DNA of 64,000 nucleotides from Paenibacillus sp. Root52 (GTDB lineage: Bacteria > Bacillota > Bacilli > Paenibacillales > Paenibacillaceae), in NCBI RefSeq assembly GCF_001426865.1, contig NZ_LMFO01000033.1:124001-188000 (forward strand). Reading direction: 5' to 3'. This document shows, piece after piece, positions 18,002 to 26,247 of the stretch. The notes under the pieces are model-generated. The model searched no databases. It worked only from the letters and a program-made list of their open reading frames with translations, and had not been told where the DNA came from. The translations under genes were made by a program, and so were the position numbers. The number at the start of each line of letters is the position of its first letter. Position 1 is the stretch's first letter.

Positions 18002-18122
18002 CTGCTTGTCATCCTCCTTCATAGTTTGGATTAGGGCTTGCTCTCACCTTGGGGAAGACTATTCTGTTTAGTTATTCATTGATAACGTTATACCCGCGAA
18101 TATAATTTATGAAAAAGATTAA

Positions 18123-18150
18123 TTGACATATAATATGTCGTTTGTATAAT
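18123..18150 (+). promoter_or_regulatory. Promoter of the XRE / Ntn-hydrolase operon
   Basis: TTGACA (18123-18128), a 16-base spacer, then TATAAT (18145-18150). It is overlapped by the palindromic site at 18125. Confidence 0.75.
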
Positions 18151-18179
18151 GAGAATAAGAAAGTGACATAAAATACGTC
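18125..18179 (+). promoter_or_regulatory. Paired palindromic operator sites
   Basis: Site 1, GACATATAATATGTC (18125-18139), is a perfect 15-bp palindrome over the -35 and spacer. Site 2, GACATAAAATACGTC (18165-18179), is the same motif with imperfect symmetry, lying past the likely start point. The centres are 40 bp apart, near four helical turns. Autorepression by the adjacent HTH protein is inferred. Confidence 0.6.
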
Positions 18180-18193
18180 AACGGGGGAGTAAT

Positions 18194-18688
18194 ATGAGTC
18201 GAGTGAATATGGCATCAATGACGGTTCTGCAATACTTGGCGCTTGTCCATCAGTTATCTTACACCGAGTTGTGTAAAACAATCGGAATGACGCCTCAACA
18301 ATTCAATGATTGGGTCAAAAAACGACGTCCAGTCCCACAAGATCGACTACAGCAAGTTGCACAATTTTTTCAAATAGACTCTTCAGTACTCGTATATGAG
18401 ACAAACTATTTACGGGATCTCACTCCAGAGAACAAAGTACAGGTACAGATGATTTATATCAAGCAGCAGCTTGAGCAGGAGGGAGACGTAACTGAACAAG
18501 AGGCACTTAGACAAAAGCTCATTCAGCTACAGGAAGAGGAACGAAAACAGGCCTTAATCACTCAGTTTACAGCAGCTGTTAACCAAGCGGATGAACAGTT
18601 ACTTCAGGAGTACGAGCAATTGGTAAATAGATTAAGCAACTCAGCTATTGGAGATGCACGTTTACTACGAGAGGAGGATAAGGAATGA
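18194..18688 (+). CDS. XRE-like HTH transcriptional regulator
   Basis: This is a 164-residue protein with an N-terminal Cro/CI-type helix-turn-helix (residues ~10-60: MTVLQYLALVHQLSYTELCK, MTPQQFNDWVKKRRPVPQDR) and a long Gln/Glu-rich, probably coiled-coil tail (about 80-150). GGGGGAG precedes the ATG. The stop overlaps the start of the Ntn-hydrolase gene (ATGA), so the regulator and enzyme are made together. The palindromes at 18125 and 18165 are its most likely operators. Confidence 0.85.
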   Translation: MSRVNMASMTVLQYLALVHQLSYTELCKTIGMTPQQFNDWVKKRRPVPQDRLQQVAQFFQIDSSVLVYETNYLRDLTPENKVQVQMIYIKQQLEQEGDVTEQEALRQKLIQLQEEERKQALITQFTAAVNQADEQLLQEYEQLVNRLSNSAIGDARLLREEDKE

Positions 18689-19689
18689 GCACGGCTTTCA
18701 CACTGCAATTACAGGGAACAACTTGGGTATGCAAAAACCAAGATGTTATCTACGATGGTGTCTATCTGTTTACAAATCAACGAGGACTAAGCAAAACAGC
18801 CTTGATGCCACCGCCCTCAATTCCTGCAACTTGGATCTCCGTCTATGGCAGTCTTACTATCTCTCAGGTAGGCAAAGAGAATCCGAATGGGGGAATAAAT
18901 GAAGCGGGTCTTGTTGTTGAACAAACAACACTTTGGTCAAGTGAATATCCAACAGTTGATGAGCGTCCTGCAATAAGTGAGTTGCAGTGGATACAGTATC
19001 TTCTGGATACTAGCCGTACGGTTCAGGAAGCGTTGAAATGTGTTGAAAACATTCGCATAGCCCAGGCTACGTCTCAACTGCATTATTTAATTGCGGATCG
19101 TAGCGGAGATTACGCCATCGTTGAATTTATTAGTGGTCAGATGTTTGTGCACCGCAGACCGTTACCGTTTGCTGTGATTACCAATACAGCTTACGGTGAT
19201 GCAATTCATGATTTGAAGGCAGGACAGAGTGAGTGGGCATCTATGACGGATTATGAGCGGAATTCGATGGAGCGTCTCCAAACGGTCACTGACGCTCTTG
19301 CTAGTACGAGTCCTATGCTAAACGCTGGAAACGTAATGAAGCTTTTTGATCTGCTAGGTTCCTCTAGCCGTCCAGACACCGTTTATTCTTTGGTATATGA
19401 TCTCGAACATTCTGAGATTCATATAACAACTAGAAATCACGCCAATTGTATTGGAAAGATACGACTGAAGGATTTTAACTTTGATAAGTCTTCACCTGCT
19501 CAAGTATTAGATGTGCAAACGGGATGGGGAGCACATAGAGCATTGGTTTTCCAAGATTATTCGGCTGAGCTGAATATGGCAGCAGTGCGTTCCTTTTTCC
19601 GAGATCCTGTATTAACGTCTGTGTTCCAATGGGAGATTTCCGAGGAACTGATTCATCATATAGCTCATTATCCCGATTCTTGTGTCTGA
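18685..19689 (+). CDS. Choloylglycine-hydrolase-like Ntn hydrolase with Ser at the nucleophile position
   Basis: This is a 334-residue member of the linear-amide C-N hydrolase (bile-salt hydrolase / penicillin V acylase) superfamily. Visible family blocks are GGINEAGLVVEQTTL, the helix SELQWIQYLLDTSRTVQEAL, LHYLIADRSGDYAIVEF, VITNTAYGD and DTVYSLVYDLE. In this family residue 2 is normally the catalytic Cys exposed by Met removal (M-C-T). Here it is Ser (MSTAFTLQ), one base from Cys. Asp20 fits the conserved Asp, but the neighbouring Arg is lost. It may be a Ser-nucleophile amidase or an inactive member. It overlaps the XRE gene by four bases. Confidence 0.82.
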   Translation: MSTAFTLQLQGTTWVCKNQDVIYDGVYLFTNQRGLSKTALMPPPSIPATWISVYGSLTISQVGKENPNGGINEAGLVVEQTTLWSSEYPTVDERPAISELQWIQYLLDTSRTVQEALKCVENIRIAQATSQLHYLIADRSGDYAIVEFISGQMFVHRRPLPFAVITNTAYGDAIHDLKAGQSEWASMTDYERNSMERLQTVTDALASTSPMLNAGNVMKLFDLLGSSSRPDTVYSLVYDLEHSEIHITTRNHANCIGKIRLKDFNFDKSSPAQVLDVQTGWGAHRALVFQDYSAELNMAAVRSFFRDPVLTSVFQWEISEELIHHIAHYPDSCV

Positions 19690-19740
19690 ACCGAGGTTAA
19701 TGGTGGACAAGAGCAATCATCGTTCAGGAGGGATAACGCT

Positions 19741-20208
19741 ATGGGAATGTCCGGCAGATATGTTGTGGTTACCGACGAATTAGTTGAATCCATCAAGGCG
19801 GGAGAAGTCAGTGTACACGATTGCCCCGTCGATCTTGATATTGATAAAGTGTGGCAGATGTTGCAGTTCACGTTGACAGGGAAAATGGCAGAAGGTGAGC
19901 CACCTCTCGGTTACGTGGTGCCGCTCGCAGGTGAGCAATATCTGGGGAATTACTCGGATATGGATCTGTTTCTACTTACGAATGAACAGGTATTGGAGGC
20001 CTACATGGCCATGGAACAATTGGATCGCGATGAATTGAAGGCACGTTTTAGCTTACAGGACATGATGGATAAAGACGTCTACCCTGCTATGGAAGGCTGG
20101 GATGAAGAGGCGACATTTCAAGAGATCATTCAGACCTTGGATGAGGTTCAGGCATTATACCAGGCGACGGCTGGGAGCGGAAACGGGATAGTCTTTTATA
20201 TTTTCTAG
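19741..20208 (+). CDS. DUF1877-family (YfbM-like) protein
   Basis: This is a 155-residue acidic soluble protein. Its start, MGMSGRYVVVTDELVESIKA, and the DLDIDKVWQMLQFTLTG block are typical of the DUF1877/YfbM family. CAGGAGGG lies 8 bases upstream. The central PLGYVVPLAGEQYLGNYSDM segment and a Glu-rich C-terminal third complete the family length. Function unknown. It lies 51 bases after the hydrolase and may share its transcript. Confidence 0.85.
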   Translation: MGMSGRYVVVTDELVESIKAGEVSVHDCPVDLDIDKVWQMLQFTLTGKMAEGEPPLGYVVPLAGEQYLGNYSDMDLFLLTNEQVLEAYMAMEQLDRDELKARFSLQDMMDKDVYPAMEGWDEEATFQEIIQTLDEVQALYQATAGSGNGIVFYIF

Positions 20209-20310
20209 GTGCGAAGCGGTAACCTGTTTGACCCACCTGTATTCGGGTTATTGATAGAAATAAGGCTTACGCCTTATCCTAAAAATCCGGTAGAAGAGAG
20301 GGAATAGGAT

Positions 20311-20451
20311 ATGACACAAGAGCAGAACCAGAACGCTGAGAACGAAGAGAACAAAGCCATTCAAGATGATGAACCGGATCAATTCGAAACGCCTGTAACT
20401 GCGGAAGACGAAGAGTCAACCAGCGGTAGCGATGAGAACTCTGGAACATAA
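20311..20451 (+). CDS. Small acidic protein, 46 residues
   Basis: A short gene, reading MTQEQNQNAENEENKAIQ and continuing with Asp/Glu/Thr/Ser-rich sequence to DENSGT. No hydrophobic segment; it is strongly acidic and probably disordered. GAGAGGG lies 8 bases before the ATG, and a clear terminator follows 35 bases after the TAA. No family is recognised. The composition resembles small cytosolic proteins annotated as hypothetical in Paenibacillus. It could be co-transcribed with the DUF1877 gene. Confidence 0.6.
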   Translation: MTQEQNQNAENEENKAIQDDEPDQFETPVTAEDEESTSGSDENSGT

Positions 20452-20484
20452 GAGAAGAGCTTATCTGATATATAGTATTGTGAC

Positions 20485-20516
20485 AAAGATCGGAAATATT
20501 TTCCGGTCTTTTTGGC
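20485..20516 (+). terminator. Terminator after the small acidic protein
   Basis: AAGATCGGAA / TTCCGGTCTT stem (one G-U pair) followed by TTTTTGG. Confidence 0.8.
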
Positions 20517-20599
20517 ATTTTTTTGTTAATTTTGTTTACAACAATTACCTATAGCCTTCATAATAGGAGTGAACCGTATTATTCGAAGGAGGAGATCAT

Positions 20600-22135
20600 A
20601 TTAAGAATCGAAGGTTAGCTAAATGGATCGCCGTGCCGCTTGTTTTAATGATGGTTGCGCTTACGGGGTGTCAGGCTGTAGGCGGAGTTGATATTAGCAA
20701 AGCAATGGCTCAGAGCACAACGGTGAAGTCTGTTGAATCCAAACAATCACTGAAAATTAACATTGAACCAGCAACGGAGCTGGCAACTGCTAAAGACCTT
20801 GAAATGATTGAGCTTATTAACTCTATTTCTCTAGATATTAGTGATGCAAAAGTGAAAGACACAAGCACAGCATCCGTTGAAGGTGCAGTTGGTTTTCAAG
20901 GGAAGAAGTTGCCTTTCCATCTCTCCATGAACGAGAAGGAAATGGTGATTGATATGGAAGGAGCACAGAAGCCTCTTTACATATCTCTGGAGTCACTTGA
21001 GGGACAGGATGACCTGCTCATGATCGATACGGAGGCACTTGAGAAGCAGATTGAAGAGCTTTCTCCTAAATTGCTGTCCTTTGTAATGAAGCATCTGTCT
21101 AATCCGAAAAACATCTCGGTAACACCAGTGCAGGAGTCCGTAAACGGTGAAACGCTTAGTCTCTCGAAATTGCACATGGAGATTACCGGTGAGGAATTGC
21201 TCGCAATGGTGAAGCCGTTCTTGGAAAGTGTAGCGAAGGACGAGCAAGGCCTGAAAGACCTGATTGGTGATCTGTATGATGTGATCGTACCGATTATCGC
21301 AGCCGTGAATCTGACAGAGCCTACCGATGGCGTTGACTTGAATGCAATGATTCCTGAATCCAAGGAAGTTGCTGTTGCCTCCATGTACGCGATGGTGAAG
21401 ACAGGTCTCGACGAGATTCTGGTGAGTTATGATCAGGAGCTGGATAAGCTGTTGACCGAGACACCTGAGCTGAAAACGGTGTTTGGTACAGACACCAAGC
21501 TGGTACTCGACTATTTCCTAGACAGCAAACTCGATGTTCGTAAACAGAATTTTGAGATGAAGGTAGCGTTGCCAGCATCCCAAGACCTGCCGCTTCAATC
21601 TGTGACTGTATCAGGGGACAGTGAGCAGTGGAATATTGGCGGCGACGTGACTGTGGATGCAGTAGATACATCTGCGGGCGTACTCGATATTATGACAACA
21701 GAGATCACTCCAGGTACAATGCTGCGTAATTTCGATTCGAATTCAGTGATGTATCAGTTGTTAAAGGATGAAATGAGCATTACGAATAAACATGTGATGT
21801 TGATGCCAGAGGATGAGTACTTTGGTGTCGTGACTGAGAAAAATACAACATTTGTCCCGCTTCGTTACCTGTCTGAGGAATTGGATGCTGAGGTGAAATG
21901 GACAAAAGGTTCGGATAAGATCGTTGTAATTGACGATATCACAGGCAACGAAATTGTACTGACAGTAGGCTCTAACCAAGCCACCGTCGCAGGTGAGGAA
22001 GTCACACTAACTCACCCAGCTTATGTGAACAAAAACGGCACAACCTATGTTCCACTTCGCTTTGTAGCTGAAGCTCTCGGAGCAACAGTAGACAAGGAGA
22101 AAGAAACAGGCTGGATTTACATCGTACGTCCATAA
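20600..22135 (+). CDS. Stalk-domain lipoprotein with an apparent ATT start codon
   Basis: This is a ~511-residue exported lipoprotein. Read from ATT 20600 it has a complete signal: (M)KNRRLAKW, a hydrophobic core, then LTGC with Cys24 lipidated. AAGGAGG (20586-20592) is exactly 7 bases before this ATT. No in-frame ATG/GTG/TTG lies upstream, and the first one inside (GTG 20633) would delete the basic signal region. The C-terminal ~120 residues are a copper-amine-oxidase-N/stalk domain with two TFVPLRY / TYVPLRF repeats. Residues 25-390 are a helical/beta body of unknown function. Probably a cell-surface protein. Confidence 0.8.
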   Translation: MKNRRLAKWIAVPLVLMMVALTGCQAVGGVDISKAMAQSTTVKSVESKQSLKINIEPATELATAKDLEMIELINSISLDISDAKVKDTSTASVEGAVGFQGKKLPFHLSMNEKEMVIDMEGAQKPLYISLESLEGQDDLLMIDTEALEKQIEELSPKLLSFVMKHLSNPKNISVTPVQESVNGETLSLSKLHMEITGEELLAMVKPFLESVAKDEQGLKDLIGDLYDVIVPIIAAVNLTEPTDGVDLNAMIPESKEVAVASMYAMVKTGLDEILVSYDQELDKLLTETPELKTVFGTDTKLVLDYFLDSKLDVRKQNFEMKVALPASQDLPLQSVTVSGDSEQWNIGGDVTVDAVDTSAGVLDIMTTEITPGTMLRNFDSNSVMYQLLKDEMSITNKHVMLMPEDEYFGVVTEKNTTFVPLRYLSEELDAEVKWTKGSDKIVVIDDITGNEIVLTVGSNQATVAGEEVTLTHPAYVNKNGTTYVPLRFVAEALGATVDKEKETGWIYIVRP

Positions 22136-22147
22136 GTGTTAAGAAGC

Positions 22148-22189
22148 AAAAGACCTTCTCCAGTAATAATTGGGGAAGGTCTTTTTTTC
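22148..22189. terminator. Bidirectional terminator, convergent genes
   Basis: AAGACCTTCTCC (22150-22161) pairs with GGGGAAGGTCTT (22172-22183), followed by a T-run. The opposite strand also ends in TTTTGCTTC. Confidence 0.85.
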
Positions 22190-22214
22190 AATATTCAAAA
22201 AATGAAAGATACAC

Positions 22215-22673
22215 TTACGTGTGTTGTAACATTTGAAGCCTTTTGCTAAATCCAGTGCTCCCAGCCGTATAACCCATCTGTGCATAAAACTCATGAGCAA
22301 CCTGGCGCTCTGGTCGATTGCCGCTGTTCAGAGAAACTGTTGTGATACCATGGGCAGATGCCCAATGTTCCGCAGCTTGAATGAGAATTCGGCCAATGCC
22401 GGAGCCTCTATGTTGCTTATGAACGACTAGAGCTGCAATGCGACAATGACGACCACTTTGCTCATACATATAGAATGTTTGTAAACCAATCATACCGACT
22501 GCTCGCCCGTGTAACTCCGCCACCAGTGTCGTATAACTAGGATCTGAAGCAAGATAGGTATAGCGCTCTAGCATATCTGCATACGTTGTTGGATACCCAA
22601 GCTGATCCATGAGAGTAACCAAATCTGGGAGATCATCGGGTGAACTGTGCCTTATCGTAACATCTGTACTCAT
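22215..22673 (-). CDS. GNAT-family N-acetyltransferase
   Basis: This is a 152-residue acetyl-CoA-dependent transferase. The acetyl-CoA loop is HRGSGIGRILIQAAEHWA (motif A), preceded by the beta-strand RIAALVVHKQ and followed by VSLNSGNRPERQVAHEFYAQMGY. Its ATG overlaps the ddl stop by four bases, so it is the last gene of the ddlR-ddl-GNAT set. The acceptor substrate is unknown. Linkage to ddl raises the possibility of an amino-acid or cell-wall-related amine, but this is inference. Confidence 0.9.
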   Translation of the reverse strand: MSTDVTIRHSSPDDLPDLVTLMDQLGYPTTYADMLERYTYLASDPSYTTLVAELHGRAVGMIGLQTFYMYEQSGRHCRIAALVVHKQHRGSGIGRILIQAAEHWASAHGITTVSLNSGNRPERQVAHEFYAQMGYTAGSTGFSKRLQMLQHT

Positions 22674-23590
22674 CCGCTCTTCGCCTCTTTTCGTCGTTGT
22701 TGCAGTGAGAGTTCAATAATGGAATCGAGTAGTTTGGCAAAAGAGATGCCGGCAGCGTCTGCACTCTTAGGCAGCAGACTATTTCGAGTGAGCCCAGGAA
22801 GTGTGTTGACCTCAAGCACATAAGGCATACCATCTCGGATAATCATGTCCACACGTGCATAGACGCTGCATTTTAACACGCGATAACAGGTTAATGCAGC
22901 AGCCTCCACATGTTTATGGATATCGGCAGGTAATTGAACAATGCGTTCCTCGGCGCCGCCGTCATCGTACTTGGAGGAGTAGTCGAAGAATGCTCCGCTT
23001 GACCGGATTGAGATGACAGGCAGCATGGTGCCATCCAGTATTGCACATGTAATCTCTTCACCCTCAATATATTGCTCGATCATCACCGTATCATCCCAAG
23101 CAAGTGCTGCCTCAGTAGCTTCACGAAGTGTACTGGGTTCACGTACAATCTGAGTGCCAATGCTGGAGCCACCAGAGTTAGGCTTCACGACCACAGGATA
23201 GGATAGCTGCGTCACGGTTGTGGAGGATAGCTCCTCCAGATCACTGATTTGCAGCCATTCTACCGTGGGCACACCGGCTTGCTGCATAATTCGCTTGGAG
23301 ATATCCTTATCCATGCAGACGCTACTTGCAAGCACACCACAGCCTGTATAGGGAATACCTAGTGAATCGAGTGTGCCCTGAATGGTACCATCCTCACCGT
23401 ATTTGCCATGTAGAGCGAGTAACGCGATATCCAGTCCTGCGGACTTTTCAATGAGCTCCCGCTTATTATTGATGACAACGGGGACAACTTCATACTTCTG
23501 TGGATCCAGGTGCGTGATCATCTCCTGTCCGGTAAGCAGAGAAATGTCCCGCTCCGAAGATGTTCCACCCATGATGACGCCAACCTTCAT
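22670..23590 (-). CDS. ddl: D-alanine--D-alanine ligase
   Basis: This 306-residue ATP-grasp enzyme makes the D-Ala-D-Ala peptidoglycan precursor. The N-terminal GGTSSERDISLLTG, LHGKYGEDGTIQGTLDSLGI, PYTGCGVLASSVCMDKDISK, VVKPNSGGSSIGT and the metal/ATP site EVNTLPGLTRNSLLPKSA are all present. ATG 23590 is chosen because MKVGVIMGGTSSERD is the family N-terminus and GGAGAGGA is correctly placed; the frame is open 18 codons further upstream. It lies 57 bases after the MocR-type regulator on the same strand. Confidence 0.95.
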   Translation of the reverse strand: MKVGVIMGGTSSERDISLLTGQEMITHLDPQKYEVVPVVINNKRELIEKSAGLDIALLALHGKYGEDGTIQGTLDSLGIPYTGCGVLASSVCMDKDISKRIMQQAGVPTVEWLQISDLEELSSTTVTQLSYPVVVKPNSGGSSIGTQIVREPSTLREATEAALAWDDTVMIEQYIEGEEITCAILDGTMLPVISIRSSGAFFDYSSKYDDGGAEERIVQLPADIHKHVEAAALTCYRVLKCSVYARVDMIIRDGMPYVLEVNTLPGLTRNSLLPKSADAAGISFAKLLDSIIELSLQQRRKEAKSG

Positions 23591-23647
23591 GCGTAATCCT
23601 CTCCATTCCATGGAATTTTTAGCAACTACATTCAACCAAACCATGCA

Positions 23648-25099
23648 TCACTGCATCGTTCTTGCCGTCTCACCTATGATCCGAATACCTTTGCGTATGT
23701 TGTCATCGTTCACTCTGGAGAAGCCTAGACGCATCGTGTTCAGTCCCTGTCCGGGTTCGAGGTAGAAGGTATCTCCAGGTGTGAAGGTGACTCCTTTTAG
23801 TTTGCAGGCAGCAAGTAGATCCCTTGTTCGAAACGCTGCTGGAAACTGTACAAATAAGTGCAGTCCCCCTTCGCCGGAAATACGGCACATGGGGAGATGC
23901 TGGCGCAAGCAGCGAACAACCAGCTCATATTTGCGTTTATATTCGGCTCGAGCGCGCTTCAGATATTTATCGAAATTACCATTGCTCAGATATTGATAGA
24001 GCAAGGATTGATCCAGCGTTGAGGTATGAATGCTCCGAGCCCGTTTCATACTTTCCAGATAATCAATCAATGCAGCATCTGCGATGACCCAACCGACCCG
24101 TAGTCCTGGAAAGAGCACCTTGGAGAAGCTACCGAGATACACCAGTCCATTACCCTTGCCTATGCTGGCGATGAGGGGAGAGACGTGTGAGCCAGAGTAT
24201 CGAAGCTCTTCATTGAACCCATCTTCGATCATGGGAACGTGATATTGATTCATTAAACGAATAATTTCAGCCCGTTTGGCGGGTGATGTGACGATGCCCG
24301 TTGGGTTATGGTAGGAAGGCACCAGATAAGCGAGATCATACGAATGCTTCATCAGTTCCTGTTCCAGTTGCCCTAGATGAAGGCCATCTGACTCCATTTC
24401 CACGCCGGTAAGGTGAAAATTATGAAGCTTTAGGTTTTTGATTGCCGTGTGGTGGGTGGGATTCTCACATAACGCTCTACCGCTTTTTTTGCGAAGAGCT
24501 CCAAGCACAAGGTCGAATCCTTCCGTGAATCCATTCGTAATGAGGATATCCTTGCCGCTCAGATCCACACCCTTGTTCTCCATATACTGCCGTAGATACT
24601 TCATAAGGGGGCGATACCCTTGAGCATATCCGTAATTCAGGAGCACTTCACCTTCAAGTGACATCCGATCGAGGAAAGCCCTCTTCACATTGTGAAGATC
24701 GAACAGCTTCTCATCTGGAGCAATGCTGGTGAACGAGATTTCCCCACGTTCGGCACCAGAGCCGTGCTTCATCAGATCGTATTGCTCTGCCTGGATTGCA
24801 TAGTCGCTAACGTGATTGTTCCAGTCCAGCGTCCAACCCGAAGCTGATTCTGGTGTATCCACCGCAGCGCTGACATAGTTCCCTTTGCCTTTAACTGCAT
24901 AGATCAGCCCTTCCTCTTCAAGCTCGGCATATGCGAGCAGAACGGTACTTCGGCTTACACGCATAAGCGTGCTCAGTTCTCGGGTCGAAGGAAGCTTCTG
25001 GTCTGCCTGTAGGCCGCCTTTGAGTATGAGTCGCTTCATATAATCTTTAACTTGTATATATACAGGGCGGTCGTCCGTCAATTGTAGATCGGAATACAT
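23648..25099 (-). CDS. ddlR: MocR/GabR-type PLP-dependent regulator, DdlR-like
   Basis: This is a 483-residue fusion of a winged-helix GntR domain (residues ~10-80; PSTRELSTLMRVSRSTVLLAY) with a class I aminotransferase fold (about 110-475). The PLP Schiff-base Lys is in SFSKVLFPGLR. Such proteins regulate rather than transaminate. In Brevibacillus, a member called DdlR activates ddl. The gene directly downstream here is ddl, so the same role is proposed by context. An inverted repeat lies upstream of the gene (25151-25187). Confidence 0.85.
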   Translation of the reverse strand: MYSDLQLTDDRPVYIQVKDYMKRLILKGGLQADQKLPSTRELSTLMRVSRSTVLLAYAELEEEGLIYAVKGKGNYVSAAVDTPESASGWTLDWNNHVSDYAIQAEQYDLMKHGSGAERGEISFTSIAPDEKLFDLHNVKRAFLDRMSLEGEVLLNYGYAQGYRPLMKYLRQYMENKGVDLSGKDILITNGFTEGFDLVLGALRKKSGRALCENPTHHTAIKNLKLHNFHLTGVEMESDGLHLGQLEQELMKHSYDLAYLVPSYHNPTGIVTSPAKRAEIIRLMNQYHVPMIEDGFNEELRYSGSHVSPLIASIGKGNGLVYLGSFSKVLFPGLRVGWVIADAALIDYLESMKRARSIHTSTLDQSLLYQYLSNGNFDKYLKRARAEYKRKYELVVRCLRQHLPMCRISGEGGLHLFVQFPAAFRTRDLLAACKLKGVTFTPGDTFYLEPGQGLNTMRLGFSRVNDDNIRKGIRIIGETARTMQ

Positions 25100-25150
25100 C
25101 CCATCACTCCCTCTATGTGCTATCTTGCCATATTATAAATACGCCGGAAA

Positions 25151-25187
25151 GAACCACGATCCCTTTGTTTCGTGGCACGGGTGGTTC
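25151..25187 (-). promoter_or_regulatory. Inverted repeat upstream of ddlR
   Basis: GAACCAC (25151-25157) and GTGGTTC (25181-25187) are perfect inverted copies 30 bp apart, just upstream of a TATAAT on the minus strand that leads into ddlR. Candidate binding site for the regulator itself. Confidence 0.4.
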
Positions 25188-25226
25188 CCATTTTGAACAC
25201 GCACTATTATTCAAAAGACAAATAAA

Positions 25227-25250
25227 AAAGCCCTGGCTTCTGCCGGGCTG
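25227..25250 (-). terminator. Leftward terminator in the 25100-25890 gap
   Basis: On the minus strand, AGCCCGGC...GCCAGGGCT forms a stem followed by TTTTTTATTTG. It would end transcripts coming from the right, where no convincing gene exists. The rest of the 791-base gap holds a possible leftward promoter (about 25627-25656; TTAACT, 17 bases, TACTAT) and short weak frames without ribosome sites. Confidence 0.6.
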
Positions 25251-25890
25251 TTTGGTGAAACTAGATCCTGTTTTTTCTATAGTTCTGCTGCTATAACGTT
25301 CTAAGATTGCATGGCATGACTAATCTCTCTAGGATCAAAAGCTACTTGTCCTTCTACGTGTGTCTATTTAGTTCGTACGACTATCATTGCAGGCTTTCTA
25401 CATGAATCCATTGCTATAACATTCGTCAATCTAGTTCTTGCTACGTTTGCTTGCTGCAAGGGTCGAATAGATGATAAATCTAAAAGCTGTTGGCTAATTG
25501 TGACACCGACTGTACTCTTATGTGGCCACATGACGAATTCAGTATGAAAAAGAGTGCCAATCATAGGGTACAATAGACGTGAGTAGATATAAAGACGTAT
25601 GTCTTAGTGCCCAATTTCTTCCTCATACCCCTATAGTACCACTTTGAATCAGGGAAGTTAACCTTTTTTTTGAAATATTTGTCGTAATAGTTGAAAAAAG
25701 CGTGAATTGTGCGTCTAATAGTGCAAATACAATAAGAATGGCTGGTTGAATGACATCTTTTACATTGAGATGCATTAGGCATCCGTCGTAATTAAAAGTA
25801 GAATTTTGGAACAAACTAACAGAATGAAATAGTCTCCTTTTACAATATGTGATAGGATGTAAGCCTATAGATAATGAGGAAGTGAGCCAT

Positions 25891-26247
25891 TTGATTCAAA
25901 TTACTGTGCCAACACCAGATGTCAGCATCACGAAGCAGGCTAATCCACAGCTTAGCCATATTTACGGGTTTACTGATTTTCATCTCATCACACGTGAACA
26001 GGGCGGCATTTATATGTTCTACAATGCTGATGAAGAGTTGTTATTTGTCGGAAAAGCGAGAAAATTAAGACCACGCATTAAGAAGCATTTTGAGGACACT
26101 GTATCCCCAATCAAGAATCACCGTGAAGAAGTGACGAAGATTGAAGTATGTCTGGTTGAAGATCCGATGGATCGTGAAATCTATGAGACATATATCATTA
26201 ACACGATGCGTGCGAAATACAATGTAGATAAAGTATTGTATAAGTAA
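25891..26247 (+). CDS. GIY-YIG nuclease (nucleotide-excision-repair endonuclease-like)
   Basis: This is a 118-residue protein consisting mainly of a GIY-YIG domain like the N-terminus of UvrC or Cho: GGIYMFYNADEELLFVGKAR (GIY...FVGKA), KLRPRIKKHF, then EVCLVEDPMDREIYETYIIN with the catalytic Glu. The start is uncertain. I favour TTG 25891 (MIQITVPTPD) behind GAGGAAGTGAG over a GTG 14 codons earlier that lacks a ribosome site. It probably nicks DNA in repair; a stand-alone single-domain form. Confidence 0.85.
   Translation: MIQITVPTPDVSITKQANPQLSHIYGFTDFHLITREQGGIYMFYNADEELLFVGKARKLRPRIKKHFEDTVSPIKNHREEVTKIEVCLVEDPMDREIYETYIINTMRAKYNVDKVLYK

Noticed and set aside
18082..18091. ATAACGTTAT palindrome between the DUF4385 and XRE genes
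   Set aside because: Short and AT-rich with a common core; without a second copy or promoter overlap it cannot be supported as an operator.
25364..25814. Several minus-strand frames of 60-75 codons in the large gap
   Set aside because: No ribosome sites, overlapping one another, and no recognisable protein features.
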